From the NCBI GenBank assembly GCA_963693365.1, contig CAVNZM010000001.1, positions 5,022,001 to 5,086,000 of the forward strand: a stretch of 64,000 nt of DNA, in the 5' to 3' direction. Position 1 is the first letter of the stretch; the number at the start of each line of letters is the position of its first letter. The stretch is from Amoebidium appalachense. Taxonomy: Eukaryota; Ichthyosporea. Both the position numbers and the translations under genes were made by a program. Below, in pieces: positions 28,902 to 59,159 of this stretch. The notes beneath the pieces were generated by a model. The model worked only from the letters and a program-made list of their open reading frames with translations, had not been told where the DNA came from and ran no database searches.

Positions 28902-29960
28902 AAACACACACACACACTCACTCACTCACACTCTTCCCCACGGCCTTCCCCACCACACAACACGAAAAGGCAAAGAAATTCCCAAAAAAAAAGAAGGAGA
29001 AGAAGAAGGAGGAGGAGGAGGAGGAGGAGGAGGAGGAGGAGGAGAAGAAGAGTCGAGGAAAGAAGAAAAAAGGAATCCCCTCCTCCCCCCCGGGAAAAAA
29101 AAAACATGTGCATGCACACCAGCATACACATGCCATGCGTGGACATGCTCTCTCTGCATCCCAACAACCTCGTCAAAACCTATATACTAAAAAAACAGCC
29201 ACACCTCCCCTCTGTGCTATGTTCTCTCTAGCTTCCCTCTGGTTCGACTCAGGCTTCCGAAAGACGGTGTTTGTGTGCCGTAACTTCACCTCCCCCCGCC
29301 CTGCCCCCCCCCCCCCCCCCCCCCCCCCCCGAGGATGGGCTCTGCTTATTATGCATACTCTTTATGTATGGCTTGCATTCTGCATCGTGTTATCCGTTTG
29401 TTCTTGTGTACTTCGCACTTTTTGACGCATTCAAACCCCCCCCCCCCCCCCCCCTCCCCCCCCCCCCGGGGTGTCATCTTCGTGTTTGCATATCGAACTT
29501 GTCCTGCACCACGTTTCCGATCTGTGTCTTGCAAAGTGCTTGGAGCTGTACAGCATGTTGTATGGCACATCTGTGTTTTGTGCATAACGACATATTTCCA
29601 AAAAGAGAAATGTTCACAAATCCCACGGGTGTCCTACTGTGTGGGTTGCATTTGAGTCTTCTGAGACAGCATGTTGTATGGCACATCTGTGTTTTGTGCA
29701 TAACGACATATTTCCAAAAAGAGAAATGTTCACAAATCCCACGGGTGTCCTACTGTGTGGGTTGCATTTGAATCTTCTGAGCCACGTCTGCAGAGTTTTT
29801 TTGGAGTTTGTGGCTCTCATGTCTTAGCATGTACTGAATGGGTTGGTCTTATGTGTGTGGTATCTTGTGTGATGGCTTTTCGTCATGGTCTGTGGAATCC
29901 CCTGCCAGCGGCCAAAGTATTTTTCTCCTCATCCCCCAAGGGTTGCGTGTGTGCGCGCGT

Positions 29961-29991
<31 letters not shown>

Positions 29992-31470
29992 GGGGGGGGG
30001 GAGGATGCAGAAATCACATTTTGTAGGGGGGTTATTGGATCAAACATGCTTCCACGGTGTTGGTGCACACTATTGGTAAACATGCACACACACACACACA
30101 CAGGTGGATATGCCAGTGATCTCCCACCTCGTGGCATGCCGGAGTGGAATCAAATTGATGACTTGATGGTCCGTCAAATGAATTCCGGGCCGGCTGATTT
30201 TGGGCCCGAGCCTGGATTCGGCCCGGATGTGAGCTTTGCACCACCCGAATTGGTGTTTGGGGGCCATAACGATCAGTTTGTGCCCAAAAAGAGTCTGGCA
30301 TCGAGATTTCAACAGAACCAGGTATGTGTGTGTGTGTGTGTGTTTGTGTGTGTGTGCGTGCGTGCGTGTTTGCGTGCTTGCGTGCTTGTGCGCGTGTCTG
30401 CGTGTCTTCGTGTCTGCGCCTGGTATGTTTGTGCATGTCATTCTATTGCCTCTGCGTATGTATGCCTGTGCCGGTGCGGGTGTATATTGCAGGAGCATGT
30501 GCCTGTGTGTTTGTGTCTGTAGCATGATTTTTTACTATATTTCCTCTCGAGATTCACACATGAATATCTGCCCCCTAAGGTTTGGCCATGTAGAAGTGCA
30601 AGCATTAATTTTATCTGCAGCACTTGAGCTCCTCACGCGCACACACATCACAATAGTGTGTCCTCTTCACACAAGCAAGCAGGAAATAGTTGGCCAGCCA
30701 CTGAGCTCCCCCCCCCCCCCCCCCCCCCCAAACCCCCACCTCCACCACACACCCTCCCGCCTGCCTCTCTACAGGAGGTACGGCGCACAGCAAGCATGTC
30801 GAGTCTCCACACAGTCCGCAAAATGGACAGTCCGGGCAGTGTGGATGGTATCGCATCTCCCCTCAACTACGGCACAGGGCCCAACCCCGCCCACTACCAC
30901 CCGGGCCTTGCACCCACCCAAGGATACCCACACCCCCCAACCGCATCCGGCGCATTTTCGCCAACGGATTTGTCGAGCCCCCACCATCAAAGACAAAGAT
31001 CGCAAACTTTCGGCTCCCTCCACTCACCTAGCGGGGGGGTTTATAACAGCCATGTCATAGCAAGCCCGATATCGCGTCCACGGGCAAACACTTATCTTTC
31101 CGCACCTAGTCGTGAACAAGGGTTTGGACATTTCGGCAATCAAGCCCCCTCGCAGTGGGGAGCAGACAGACAGACCAATTGGGATAGTTTGGTAAACGCT
31201 GCGGTCGATGCATCGATCATGAGTCCAAATTTGGGCCGTAGCCAACCAAATTTGGCAACTATGCCACTCGATGACCAATCATATGCCATGAATATTGGAG
31301 GGGGCGGTATGGGTTTTGGGGGATCGATGAACGATTTCGGATTGCTCGGAACCGGGTCGATGGAATACAGAAACGATGGGGGGATCGATCAGGGGGGATT
31401 CAATGTGAATATGGCCACTAGTGATGAGATTATGGCCAATACGATGGCTAACCGTCTGCTCTACGGTTAG
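26269..31470 (+). CDS. C2H2 zinc-finger protein with long low-complexity tail (probable nuclear regulator)
   Basis: Six exons: 26269-26583, 27156-27247, 28141-28286, 28734-28847, 30104-30321 and 30775-31470. They give 526 residues with fully consistent phases. An acidic N-terminus (DDDDDGGEG) and a lysine stretch (KDKKKKRKRRPY, a possible nuclear localisation signal) precede one zinc finger, CPWPECQRCYASKHALQLHM. Its ligands are C85, C90, H103 and H108. The finger is split by intron 1, which has phase 0 after K105. The rest is low in complexity, rich in Ser, Pro, Gly, Asn and Met, with repeated basic-Ser/Thr sites (RSMSLD, RRTASMS, RQRSQTFGSL, RPRANTYLS). It ends ANTMANRLLYG. One finger of this type is found in small DNA-binding or chromatin proteins, but I cannot name the family. 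Intron 4 holds the 29332 interspersed repeat and a 116-base tandem duplication, and ends in (CA)nCAG. Confidence 0.85.
27491..27549. repeat. (TG)n microsatellite
   Basis: About 29 TG units in intron 2 of the zinc-finger gene. Confidence 0.95.
29332..29437 (+). repeat. Interspersed repeat family, copy C
   Basis: About 106 bases from GAGGATGGGCTCTGCTTATT to GACGCATTCAAA match copy B with one visible substitution (CGCACT for CGTACT). It is bracketed on both sides by C runs and lies in an intron of the zinc-finger gene, in sense orientation. Confidence 0.9.
29551..29781. repeat. 116-base tandem duplication
   Basis: The unit starts CAGCATGTTGTATGGCACAT and ends TCTTCTGAG. It occurs at 29551-29666 and 29667-29781 with a single visible G/A difference, so it is recent. 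It lies in intron 4 of the zinc-finger gene. Confidence 0.92.
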
Positions 31471-32839
31471 AATTCCCCTCGACCTACTGATGTACAATAC
31501 AACCAACCACCTCTCTTCGTTCCTCACCATCTACCACCAGTATTCTGTGGCATTGAATAACATATATATATATCACCCTCCCTTATAAAGATAGTCACAC
31601 AAACATCATGTGGTTGAGAGTTAGTTGGGTAGCGTATGGACCAAAGCCTCTCCGACCATGTACAGGACTGGTATGAATGGCCGAGGTTATTTTAGGTACC
31701 ACTAGTCTAAATATACACTTTCTTTTGGAGTGGCAAATCCCAAAGATACAATATTGCATGCCATAGACCCGTCAACATCTGAATCTGTTCACCTTGCATT
31801 CACTGGAAAATCTGCAGCTGTAGATCACGAAACCCCATAGGCTTGGTCTTAGGTGAAATATTTTCTTTTTTCTTCCTTGTATAACACGGGCCGGGTCATC
31901 TCTGCACACAACACGTGTGGCGAAGCAGGTATTCATATGCCTTAGTAGAGTATATAGTTATTTTTATACCTCCTCATGGGTTAGTGTAGCTTGCATGATT
32001 TTGCTGTGTTTTGATTGGGCATTAAGAAGGTGAGGTATGCACTTACCTTTTTACTTGCACCTGCCGCCTTGCTTTGTTGGAACCTTGCAGTAGTATAAAC
32101 ATACAAACATGTAGTTATTGTTTTGTCTGCTTAGTTGTATTGGAACAATGTTGTTCTTTTCATTATTTATCATGAGTTATAGACCTTGATCTTTTATGTT
32201 GTATTTTTCATTCTTATCCATTTTGGTTGTATCTTCTTTTTTCTTTGACGGGAGGGGGGGGGGGGGGGGGGGAGGGAGGGGGGAGGGAGGGGATTGGGCA
32301 TAATGTAACCACCTGCACACACACGGGGTACGTGACCTAGTACACAGTACACCACACACACACACAAGCGCACACACAAAAGTTCACACACCGCATAAGA
32401 AGGCAGTGGAAAGTCAATGTGCTTCCTCGAGTAACCATAATGACTTTGTTGTGAATCTAGAAGCAATAAACCAGCGTGCAACACGCTATAGATGCAGTAT
32501 CCCTGAGCTTGTAATAAGTAGCCACCGTAGCTATAGTGCCCCAGTGGCAAACATAATGTCCCTAAACATGAGTAAACCGGGAATTAAACGAAAAAACTAT
32601 GCTGTGTGCACGTGATCCTATAATTGCGCAGTCTTTCCCGCTAACTGCTTGGATCATATTCATCATCATGCTATTCTTTGAACGCACCTGAGCGCACGGT
32701 GACCTCAAATATCAACCGAGCATTGCATTCTTCCAGCCACCACTACGATTACCTTTGCTTTCCATCCAAGGCGCTGTTCCACTCTGCCACACCACACGTG
32801 CACATGCCCATATGCATAATCCCACTCTGAAACGGAAAC

Positions 32840-32875
<36 letters not shown>

Positions 32876-33511
32876 AGGCCTTGCCGCGGATTGTGCACCG
32901 ACGGGGTGTTTCAACTGCAGCACTTGATTCACATTCGTTTGTTTATTTGGTACTGCATGTGACTTGCGGGTGCAGAAAAAAGAAAATGCCCTGCATTGCT
33001 TCATGTGCATGGTTGTGCCACTGGTGGTGACATGCTTATCCAGTCATTAAACAAGTGCATAACTTCAGTACATATTATTATTTACATAATCGCAGCAGGT
33101 TCCTATCAAGACTTTCAATTTAGCGCTACAACATGTGTTTTGCTTTTTAGAGTTCCAATGATGCTTTCTAATACATTTTCGTCCACTCCAGCCACTGATT
33201 GAAGGGACGGGATTTCCTAGCTGCATACTAAGAACCCGGATCTATGTTTCTGATTAATTAAAATTGAACTTCCAATAATACATAAAGCTTTCTTGTTATG
33301 TTGGTCACCTGTTGTACAAGTAGCCACCATGTACCACCTCAGCCACAACAATCCACCCCCCCCCCCCCCTCTCCCCCCCTCAATAAAAAAAGTACCCCCC
33401 CCCCCCCCCCTTCCCCCCCTTCAAAAGACAGTTATTATCAATGCCATTCATGGATGAAAAGACAAAAACAGAAGAAACCACCACCATACACGCACATACA
33501 CGTGCACATGC
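31471..33511. other. Convergent intergenic region
   Basis: Lies between the 3' ends of the zinc-finger gene (+) and the PRKCSH-like gene (-). It is mostly unique, AT-rich sequence. AATAAA at 32465-32470 could serve the plus gene, and TTTATT at 32942-32947 (AATAAA on the minus strand) the minus gene. There is a (TA)n stretch at 31562-31572, a G run near 32252-32281, and C runs near 32841-32875 and 33356-33420. Confidence 0.5.
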
Positions 33512-38530
<5,019 letters not shown>

Positions 38531-40328
38531 TTTCCCTGAGAGAACTTATGCTCCTTCTTTAGGTCTCCGCCTAAGATGTATTCATAGTTACTGTCCTCCT
38601 TATGCTTGGATCCTGGGTATACACGTAGAACGGGGATTTGAAGATTTGTAATGGCGATTAGCGCGTCCGGTGCATTTTTTGCTTTCTCTCGCTCCAAGTG
38701 TAGGCAAGCACTGTTGTACCTTCGAGTGCACAAACCACACCACACCGCTTCTTGGATAGGTATTGAACATGTGCCTTTTCCTGCCAATTCCTGCCGTGGC
38801 AGTATGCGGCCTTATGGGTGGGTGTATAGCATGGGCCCGGTGAAACAACTTGTATCAGAGTCAAGTCATTAAGCCATTAAAATAAAATGTGATATTTGCT
38901 GTCACACGGTGACACTCGAACGGTACAGAGTAGGGCCTAGGTTGGAAATTCGACGTAGCAACGAAAATGAGCGTTTGCGTAAATGCCTGCCCTGGAATTA
39001 TAATGATATCGGTGTTTATTTATTGACACGCTTGTTTCGCTTACCGCTGCTTCACATAAAAATTCTACTTCAAGATTCTCAGGGCCAATTACAATGATCT
39101 TTCCCTAAAAATAATGTTTTTCTAATTTACCCAGACAAAAACTTTTTATTTGTTTTCTTGACAAGCTTTGTTGTTAGAGCTTGACACTGATTACGTTATC
39201 GGCAGAATTAAAACAGCCAATCATTATTGCGGCTCAAAGTGGAGCAGAGGAGGGCAAAAAGCACCAGCTAAAGCAAACGCACATGCACCCCTCATCGACA
39301 AAAACATGTGCGAGCAAGCTGTCAAGACACGCACCCAGTTGGCAGGGATAGCACAACAAAAACGAGACCACGAACTTAGACCAGGTAGTGGTTGTCAGTC
39401 ATCGGATGTTTTCTCTCTCTTTATTTGTTGTGTCAACTTTGCTTTCGAGAGCTGGATCCTGATCCACACCCACATCATCCTATTTTTATGACCCGGTGTT
39501 GAATAAATTACACGGTGACTTGTTGCTGACGTTTATTTACATAGCTTCTTCTCTGGATCCGACACCCTACCAATTTACACTTTGTTACGTAGAATATCAA
39601 GATTTAACCAAAAAAAGAAGAACTAATATTAGGAGCTTTTCCAGCTCTGAATGACCGCCGCTGTATTTAACCTTTGTGCTGTGCTGGTGGATCTTTGCGT
39701 GCCAAACGAAGTGAAAGACCGTGACCTAAGATTCACAAGCTGGAAAGGTGTGCTTCTCCGTACCGGGTCACGGTGTCACACACACAGGTTCGGGTTCAAC
39801 TTTTACAATACTGGAATTTTTGCTTTCTTCTGCCTTTTCCTCCTCTTTTTATGCGTTCTGATCTTGATCTTGGATCCTTCGAAGGCAAGAGGTGAAATCG
39901 CAAGATTCCACTACTTGCTCTCGTGAGGCTTCCCCGAAACTGAAATTTCATCTCAGTGATCCTTGAATTATCTAACAATGAGCGGCTAATTGTCACCAAA
40001 ACGAAAATAGATACCTTTAGGACGAGTAAGGCTGAGTGGAAGAGTGGGTGGGTGGCTCAATTCGCGTTGGGCAGCAGGGGGCCAAGCGGGGGACTCGGAA
40101 GGGGAAGTTTTTTGTGCCCGTGTGGTGCACACGAAGTCTGCCCGTGTGGTGCACACGAAGTCCCCCCTTTCTCGCAAAAAAGAACCACTTTATTGAGCAG
40201 GAAATGACAGGGGGAAAATTGATCACTAAAATAACGAGAGTAAGTTGGCTCCTGGCACCCAAGCAATATGCACAAGAGCCAACAGGTGAACTAACATCAT
40301 CTCTTTGCTCCACCAGTCACTGTAAAGG
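38531..40328. other. Divergent intergenic region
   Basis: Shared upstream region of the PRKCSH-like gene (-) and the 40329 gene (+). It is unique sequence without long homopolymers. An open frame from 39168 to about 39391 ends near a donor-like GTAGTG and could be an exon, but its phase does not fit the downstream gene. No TATA box was recognised. Confidence 0.5.
40116..40163. repeat. Two tandem 24-base units
   Basis: GCCCGTGTGGTGCACACGAA plus GTCT, then the same unit ending GTCC, at 40116-40139 and 40140-40163. Each unit contains the palindrome GTGCAC. They lie about 165 bases before the start codon at 40329 and could be regulatory. Confidence 0.85.
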
Positions 40329-46025
<5,697 letters not shown>

Positions 46026-46407
46026 CTTCAAATATACGGTTTTTATCCCCTCTTAGTGTTACAGCCTTATTTTGTTCGGTTTGCTAATCGTGGTGTATTG
46101 TTTGGTTTGATAGTACTGGGTTCTTGACTTGTTGTATGGATGGTGGGCAGAAGCATGGGTGGTTGGACACGTGTGTGTATGTATGTCATATCTGGGTGTG
46201 TGTGTATGTCAAAGGTGGCATTCGGGTCGTGTTTTGTCGTTCCGGTGTGGCATGGCATGGGAGAATGGGCATGCAGTGTGTGGGGAGTGTTTGTGTCTTG
46301 GTCATTTTTGCATTGTGGATGTTCGGGTGTTTGGACTAAAGCACATGTGGTGCTGGCCGCGTTTTTTTGTTGTTGTTGTTGTGTTTTGTTTGTGTGTGTG
46401 TGGCTGT

Positions 46408-46409
<2 letters not shown>

Positions 46410-46459
<50 letters not shown>
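46410..46459. repeat. T homopolymer of 50
   Basis: Uninterrupted T run downstream of the 40329 gene. Confidence 0.95.
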
Positions 46460-46460
<1 letters not shown>

Positions 46461-47090
46461 GTGTGTGGGGGAAGGGGGGGGGGAAGGGAGGAAGGAGGAG
46501 GGGGGGGGGGGGGGAGGGGGGGGGGGGGGGGGGGGAGGGGGGAGTGACAAATAGAGAGTCTAATAGAAATAAGATTTACCTTCTGTCTACCACCGCAAAT
46601 GATCGTAGGACACATTTATCGAAGGAGATATACACTGTTTTATCAGTACGTGTTGATGCACGTTAGCCTTAGAACTAGTAACCTCACCATAGGCTCTGGC
46701 TCTAGCCCTGTGTTTTTTTGTTTTTTCTCGATCGTTGGACATCGGTTGACAATATTAGCTTGCAGCCAAAAAAAAAAATTTACTGGCAGTTAGATGGCAA
46801 TGTACCTATGGCTTATGCTGTATGTTGTTACTCTTACGCTCGATACGCAGTCGTATTACGATTAGATAGCTTCCAAACCCGAATACGTATGAATTAATAT
46901 TAACAAAATGCCTTGAAAATTCATAGTCACGGTGCATGTCTGATTGTGCACGAGGCTCTGTTTCTGCAGGTGGATGGGGTGTGGCTGGGTTGGTCACCCA
47001 CAGGAGCGTACAACCACTCTGAAAAAATCACACACACACACAGAGAGAGTATGAAAGAGAGAGCTGAGGCGCCATGGACGTGTGTGCGTG

Positions 47091-47094
<4 letters not shown>

Positions 47095-47158
<64 letters not shown>
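47095..47158. repeat. (TG)n microsatellite
   Basis: About 32 TG units. Confidence 0.95.
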
Positions 47159-47160
<2 letters not shown>

Positions 47161-47450
47161 CGCAAATGATGGTAGTGGTGAGCTGTGGTTACGGGTTGGG
47201 TGACGGGGGAGGGGGGGGGGGGGGGGGGGGGGGAGATGGGAGGTGGGGAGGGGAGGGGATAGCTGAGGCGAAGACGAGAGGTTTCATTGGATGATTTGTG
47301 GAGTAAGTGCACAAATGGCAGCACATGCACCCACGTGAGTTGGAGTCACCACCTTTATGATCATAAGGCATGTAAGCCGCACAAATGAATGCGCACGAGT
47401 GTCCCCCTTCCCTCCCCCTCCCTCCTTCCCTCACCCTCACCCCTTTTCCC

Positions 47451-47487
<37 letters not shown>

Positions 47488-48211
47488 TTCTCCCCGGGCA
47501 GGGGGCCTCCGATCTAGCAAACCTACCTCTCGCTTAACTTTGACGTTTTCCTCACCACCACCGTGACACGTCCCTTTAGTAAATTAGCTAGCCGTAAAGT
47601 GATTTTCAATCGAATATGTCTCCAACCTTCCCCCCCCCCACCCCCCCCTCCCCCCCTCCCCTCAGCCGCCGTGTTTCCAACAACTCACCCTCTCCTCCCC
47701 TCCACCCCTCCCCCATCCCCTCTCTTCCGGCCTTCTCCCCCCCCCCCTCCCCTCCCCTCCCCCCCCCCCCCCCCCCCCCCCCACCCCCCTCCCCCGCAAA
47801 GTTGGGAGGGGATAAGGGGAATGGGGGGTGGGGGGTGGGGGTGGGGGCTGTGTATGCGAGTTTAGGAACCCATGTTGGAAGTATGCGCGTGTGACTGTGC
47901 ATGGGTAATTGATGGGCATTTAACTGGTTCTGTATAGAACTGGTGTGTTTGCGTGAATTCTTCTTTTCATTTTCGCACTTCTATACCCTCCTGCCTCCTT
48001 CCCCCCGCCCACTTCCCTCTTTCCCTCCCCCCTCCGCCCCCCTCCTCCCTCCCCTCCTCCCCTCCCCTCACTCCCGAAAACTATTTTCTATTCCTTTTTC
48101 TTGTTTCCTATTTTATTTCTAGTGAGCGCCTTCTCTCTTTCCGCGCGCGCGCACGCGCGTGCGTGTGTGGTTCAGATATGGTACCTGTGGTGATGGTGGT
48201 GGGTGGAGGGC

Positions 48212-48256
<45 letters not shown>

Positions 48257-48334
48257 GGGGGGGGGGGGGGGGGAGGAGGGAGGGAACACGTAACCTCGGA
48301 GGTGGGGTAGGTGGGTGGAAAGCTGTGGGTTGGG

Positions 48335-48369
<35 letters not shown>

Positions 48370-48787
48370 AGGAAAGGTACAGCTGGCCCACGTAAGTCGA
48401 GAAAAATGGGGAGATGAAGCTGAAGGACGGGGAGAAGTGGGGTAAGGGGGAAGGGGAGAGGAGAGAGGAACAAAAAGCAAGCTAAAGCCCCCCTACAGGC
48501 CAACTCTCGTTGTGGAACTTCCTCGAGCCGAGGGCCCGAACCGTTCCCGTTTAGGCTTATATATATATATTTTTTTATTTTTTTATTTTTTTTTTGGGGG
48601 GGGGGGGGGGGGATCCAAACATCTCACGCACGCACCATGTCCCACCACATTCTAGTTGGCAAGATGGACGGCAGCTACAGTGTAAGTTTGGGTGCAGGAA
48701 ATGCTGCCTATTTTTGTGGCACAAACGGAGCATCACGGCCCGGGCCAGGGGCCGCCCGGCCGATGACAAACTTGGCGACTCGCAAAC

Positions 48788-48890
48788 TTGGGCATGCAGT
48801 AAAAAATGTAAACAGAGATGGCTTCACGTCGTACATTGGTTTAGAACGCATCATTTTATCCGTTTACCTATATATAGTAACATATAAGAA
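48788..48890 (+). repeat. Dispersed repeat, copy 1
   Basis: Contains AAAAAATGTAAACAGAGAT, TTGGTTTAGA and TACCTATATATAGTAACA, all in the same order and spacing as at 59160-59258, with scattered substitutions. Confidence 0.65.
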
Positions 48891-49168
48891 GGTATGATTG
48901 GATGTACTAATGATTGGTTACAAGAGCTTGTTTTTTGAGCACCGGGAAAGTTCGGGTACACACTGCACAGTACTATGTAGTACACGCACGTGAAGTGTTT
49001 GAAGGCACCTTTGTTCTACTGCACATACCGTTCACACCGCCCAGCAAAAGCTTGGCACATACACACATACTGTGACATACAGGTACCCCTTTATAGACAG
49101 CCCAGTGATATCTCAGATATACAAGCACATGTTCATTTGATTTTGGGGGCACGACAATGTGAAGGCAG

Positions 49169-49173
49169 CCAAT
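49169..49173 (+). promoter_or_regulatory. CCAAT-like box
   Basis: GCAGCCAATAGCAA lies 32 bases before the ATG at 49205. It is close for a CCAAT box unless transcription starts further upstream or the leader is very short. Confidence 0.2.
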
Positions 49174-49204
49174 AGCAATAGTCGTGTCCAGCAGCAGGTG
49201 AAAG

Positions 49205-55887
<6,683 letters not shown>

Positions 55888-56344
55888 TAAGACTCAGACA
55901 TGGTGGAGTTGGCTGTGTGCTGGGTGGAAAGGAACAAAAACTGGAACGGGGACACCGTCTGAGTGTGACATCAGAACCGTTAACATTTGGCATGAGGAAG
56001 GAGTGTAAGGAATCTGGTTCTTGTATTCGAGTAGCTTTGTATTTATTGATGTAACAAAGTCCCAGGGTGGCTTCTTACAGGACGAGAAAATTTCAAAGCA
56101 TACTGTATATTACGTAGCTCCTGGTGTGATATAATGTAGCGAAACATTTAGCATCATTGAAGAACGCCTTAGGTGAATGGGGTCGAGCTGAATCTGGGGG
56201 CCTGAGAGAGAGTGCAGGATCGGAAACCTGAATGTGCATTCCCCTTGGTCACTGCTTGTTTGCTTCGAGAGAAGCTATTTTTATGCACTAAAAAAGAGAA
56301 GACATCGGGGAGGGAGGATTGGAAAGCTCGGTATCAGTTTTTGT

Positions 56345-56381
<37 letters not shown>

Positions 56382-56859
56382 CCTTTATTTTTTCTTTTTT
56401 CCCTTCATCCCCCCCCTCCCCCTTTTTTTTTTGTCAGTCGGGACCCGGAACCCTCCCCCCCCTTCCTCCCCTACCCCAACCAAAAACCGTTGGGAGACCG
56501 AGGCCCCACCTACCCACTTGGGGCCATTTTAAACGTGCCCTACAGCTAGCTAGGCCTCAAACACATCCACATGTACCCATCCGGGTTTTTGTGGGCCACG
56601 ATGGGCGCGTTAGGCGGACTTCTGGTGCCAGCCTCAAGTTCGGTGGCAGGGGTGCACCAAAAGTTTCACGGGCTGGTCCCGGTCGGGTTTCAATATTGTC
56701 GGGTCGGGTTCGGTCGATCACAAAAAATCAGAACCCCGGGTCGGTCGGTCACCGGTCGCGCAAGTTCCAATTCGGGTTTGTCATCGGGCCGACCGGCACA
56801 AAAACCTCGGGAGTTCTCTGCCGCAGAGTTGTATGTAATACCGTGGTGAGCGCGCGAGC

Positions 56860-56968
<109 letters not shown>

Positions 56969-57183
56969 ACGGTGTGTGTGTATGTATGTTTATGTGGGTG
57001 TGTCTTTCAATTGCATGCGTGCGTGTGTGTGTGTGCACGTGTGTGTACAGTGTGTGCGTGTGTGCAACGGTTGTCATGTATGTGTGTGCCGCTCTGACGT
57101 CACGGTGTGACTGTGTGTGTGTGTGTGCCATGGTGTGTGCCAGTCAGTGTGTGTCGTAGGTGTCAGTAGGCAGAGAGAGTGCT

Positions 57184-57220
57184 CGAGGGAGAGAGAGAGA
57201 AAGAGAGAGAGAGACAGAGA

Positions 57221-57293
<73 letters not shown>

Positions 57294-57295
57294 TA

Positions 57296-57377
<82 letters not shown>

Positions 57378-57393
57378 AGAGAGAAAGAGGGAG
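57184..57393. repeat. (GA)n purine tract
   Basis: GA repeats with AAAG, ACAG and TCTAAGC interruptions over about 210 bases. Confidence 0.95.
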
Positions 57394-57792
57394 GGAGGGA
57401 GACAGTATGTGTGTGTGTGTGTGTGTGTCTGTGTGTTTCTTGTGCAGGAAACACAAGGAGATTTATGCACAACTCTATTATTTGAACTATATTACCCCAC
57501 CTCCCCCCGGGGCCCCCCCCCCGCCCCCCGCTTGGTGACCCCCGCCGGGTTTTGACCCCGGGCCGGGTCGGGCACGGGCCGACCCGGCCGAGTATCTATA
57601 GCTCCCGGGTATCTGCCAAAATGAGCTCGGTCGACCGACCGACCCGGTGACCGGCCGGTCGGGCCCGGTCGGGCCGACCGACCGGATGCACCACCCAAGT
57701 CCATACGCCGGAAGTCCCCGCGCACCTGATTGGACAAAACACGATCCGATGACGTAAAATCAGGGGAGAACGATTCGATCCCCAAGCGACAT

Positions 57793-57845
57793 AAAGGGGC
57801 CGTCAGGCCCCTTTAGCGGGGGGTTGGGGGGGCGGCAGCCCCCCC
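57793..57845. other. Two adjacent perfect hairpins with 4-base loops
   Basis: AAAGGGGCC-GTCA-GGCCCCTTT at 57793-57814 has a 9-base stem. GGGGGGGC-GGCA-GCCCCCCC at 57826-57845 has an 8-base stem. They follow a CCCGACC-rich island. Confidence 0.6.
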
Positions 57846-58442
57846 CATTTAGGGCCCAGACACACATAGGGTTATGGTTATTGGGTTTATGTTTTTTAGT
57901 TTTGTAAATTATTATCAATTATTGTATTTTTTTAGCCGGTTATCATCCGATCTCCCTATACCTAGGGCTTCCTTCGTATAGACCTTACCCATAATATGTA
58001 ATAGGGGTGTCAGATACTACGATGGCGCTCATTGTTGCCTAGCATGTACATATGTCACTGGCTGCATTTGATTGGCTGTGCTGGAAAACGCAGTAGGCCG
58101 TCGAATGTGGCTGGGCCTCCGGCAATGTCCACGCAATAAAAAGTGTGTAAACCCCTAGAGACCTACCTCCGGATGCACTGTTGTTCGGTGGGGGGGGGTT
58201 GTTCGGTGGTCCGGTTGGTGCTGGTGCTGGTGACCCGACCTGCAACCCGCGCGGGTCGCGGATCGGGTCGGGCACCCGTGGCTATTTTGCCCTGACCCGA
58301 GCGCGTTTTTGACCCGACAGGTCAGACCCGAACCCGACCCGATGGCAGGCCATGACCCGCCATTCGGCCTCGGGTCACTGATCAGACTGTAGTCATTGTG
58401 TGTGTGTGCGCGCGCGTGTGTGCGTAGGCGTGTGTGTATGTG

Positions 58443-58533
<91 letters not shown>

Positions 58534-58739
58534 CTAGCGCGCGCCCCACGGTGTGTGTGAATCACGGTGTGTTCAGTGTGTACATGTGTGGGTGATTGTG
58601 TGTGCGGACTGGCCTGTGTAGGTTGCATGTGTGTGTACGTACATGTGTGCCGGCGTGTGTGTGTGTGTGTGCTTGTGTGTGCACGTAGGTGTGTATTCTT
58701 GTATTTTGTGTGTGTGTCTGTGTGTACATGTGTGTGTAA

Positions 58740-58771
<32 letters not shown>

Positions 58772-58974
58772 GTACCAGTGAGTGTGTATGCGTGGATGGT
58801 GCCTGAACGTGCTTATGTGTAAGTCCGTGACTGTGTGTGCCTATAGATCGGTGCGCTGCATGTGCACTGGTTTTATTAAGGCTTGTATACGTGCCTAGTG
58901 CATGCACATGCACGGCTACTCCCGAGGTTCAAGGATGCAAACACTGGAATTCCCGAGGTTTTGGCATTGGCAGT

Positions 58975-59120
58975 AGCAACAGTGGCAAACCCGCGGGTCA
59001 ACCCGCGGGTCAACCCGACGCCAAGTTGGTCAACCCGCGACCCGACCCGAGCGGTGATAGGGTTGAACCCGACCCGACCGGACCCGAGGGCAAAGGCCAA
59101 AACCCGACCCGCGATCCGCC
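58975..59120. repeat. CCCGACC/GGGTCA-rich island (largest example)
   Basis: Includes two copies of CCCGCGGGTCAA in tandem, then many CCCGACC units with spacing changes. Similar islands lie at about 56640-56780, 57535-57680, 58235-58375 and, weakly, 63505-63560. Confidence 0.7.
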
Positions 59121-59159
59121 CGCACCTGAGGTGACACATCCCTGCTGGTGGTGCGAAAG

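Larger units (their letters stand above)
46026..49168. other. Repeat-rich intergenic region
   Basis: No gene was supported. It contains a T run of 50 (46410-46459) followed by G runs, unique AT-rich sequence at 46560-47030, (TG)n at 47095-47158, C runs near 47453-47487 and 47760-47782, and G runs near 48218-48270 and 48347-48368. A short frame from 48637 (MSHHILVGKMDGSYS) ends at a donor-like GTAAGT and could be a first exon, but nothing downstream continues it. 48788-48890 is shared with 59160-59258. Confidence 0.5.

Noticed and set aside
30236-31060. Long plus-strand frame overlapping the zinc-finger gene exons in another frame
   Set aside because: It crosses TG and C repeats and is out of frame with the phase-consistent exons 30104-30321 and 30775-31470.
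39168-39491. Possible exon of the 40329 gene
   Set aside because: The frame is open and ends near a donor-like site, but its phase does not join the first coding exon, which has its own ATG preceded by an in-frame stop.
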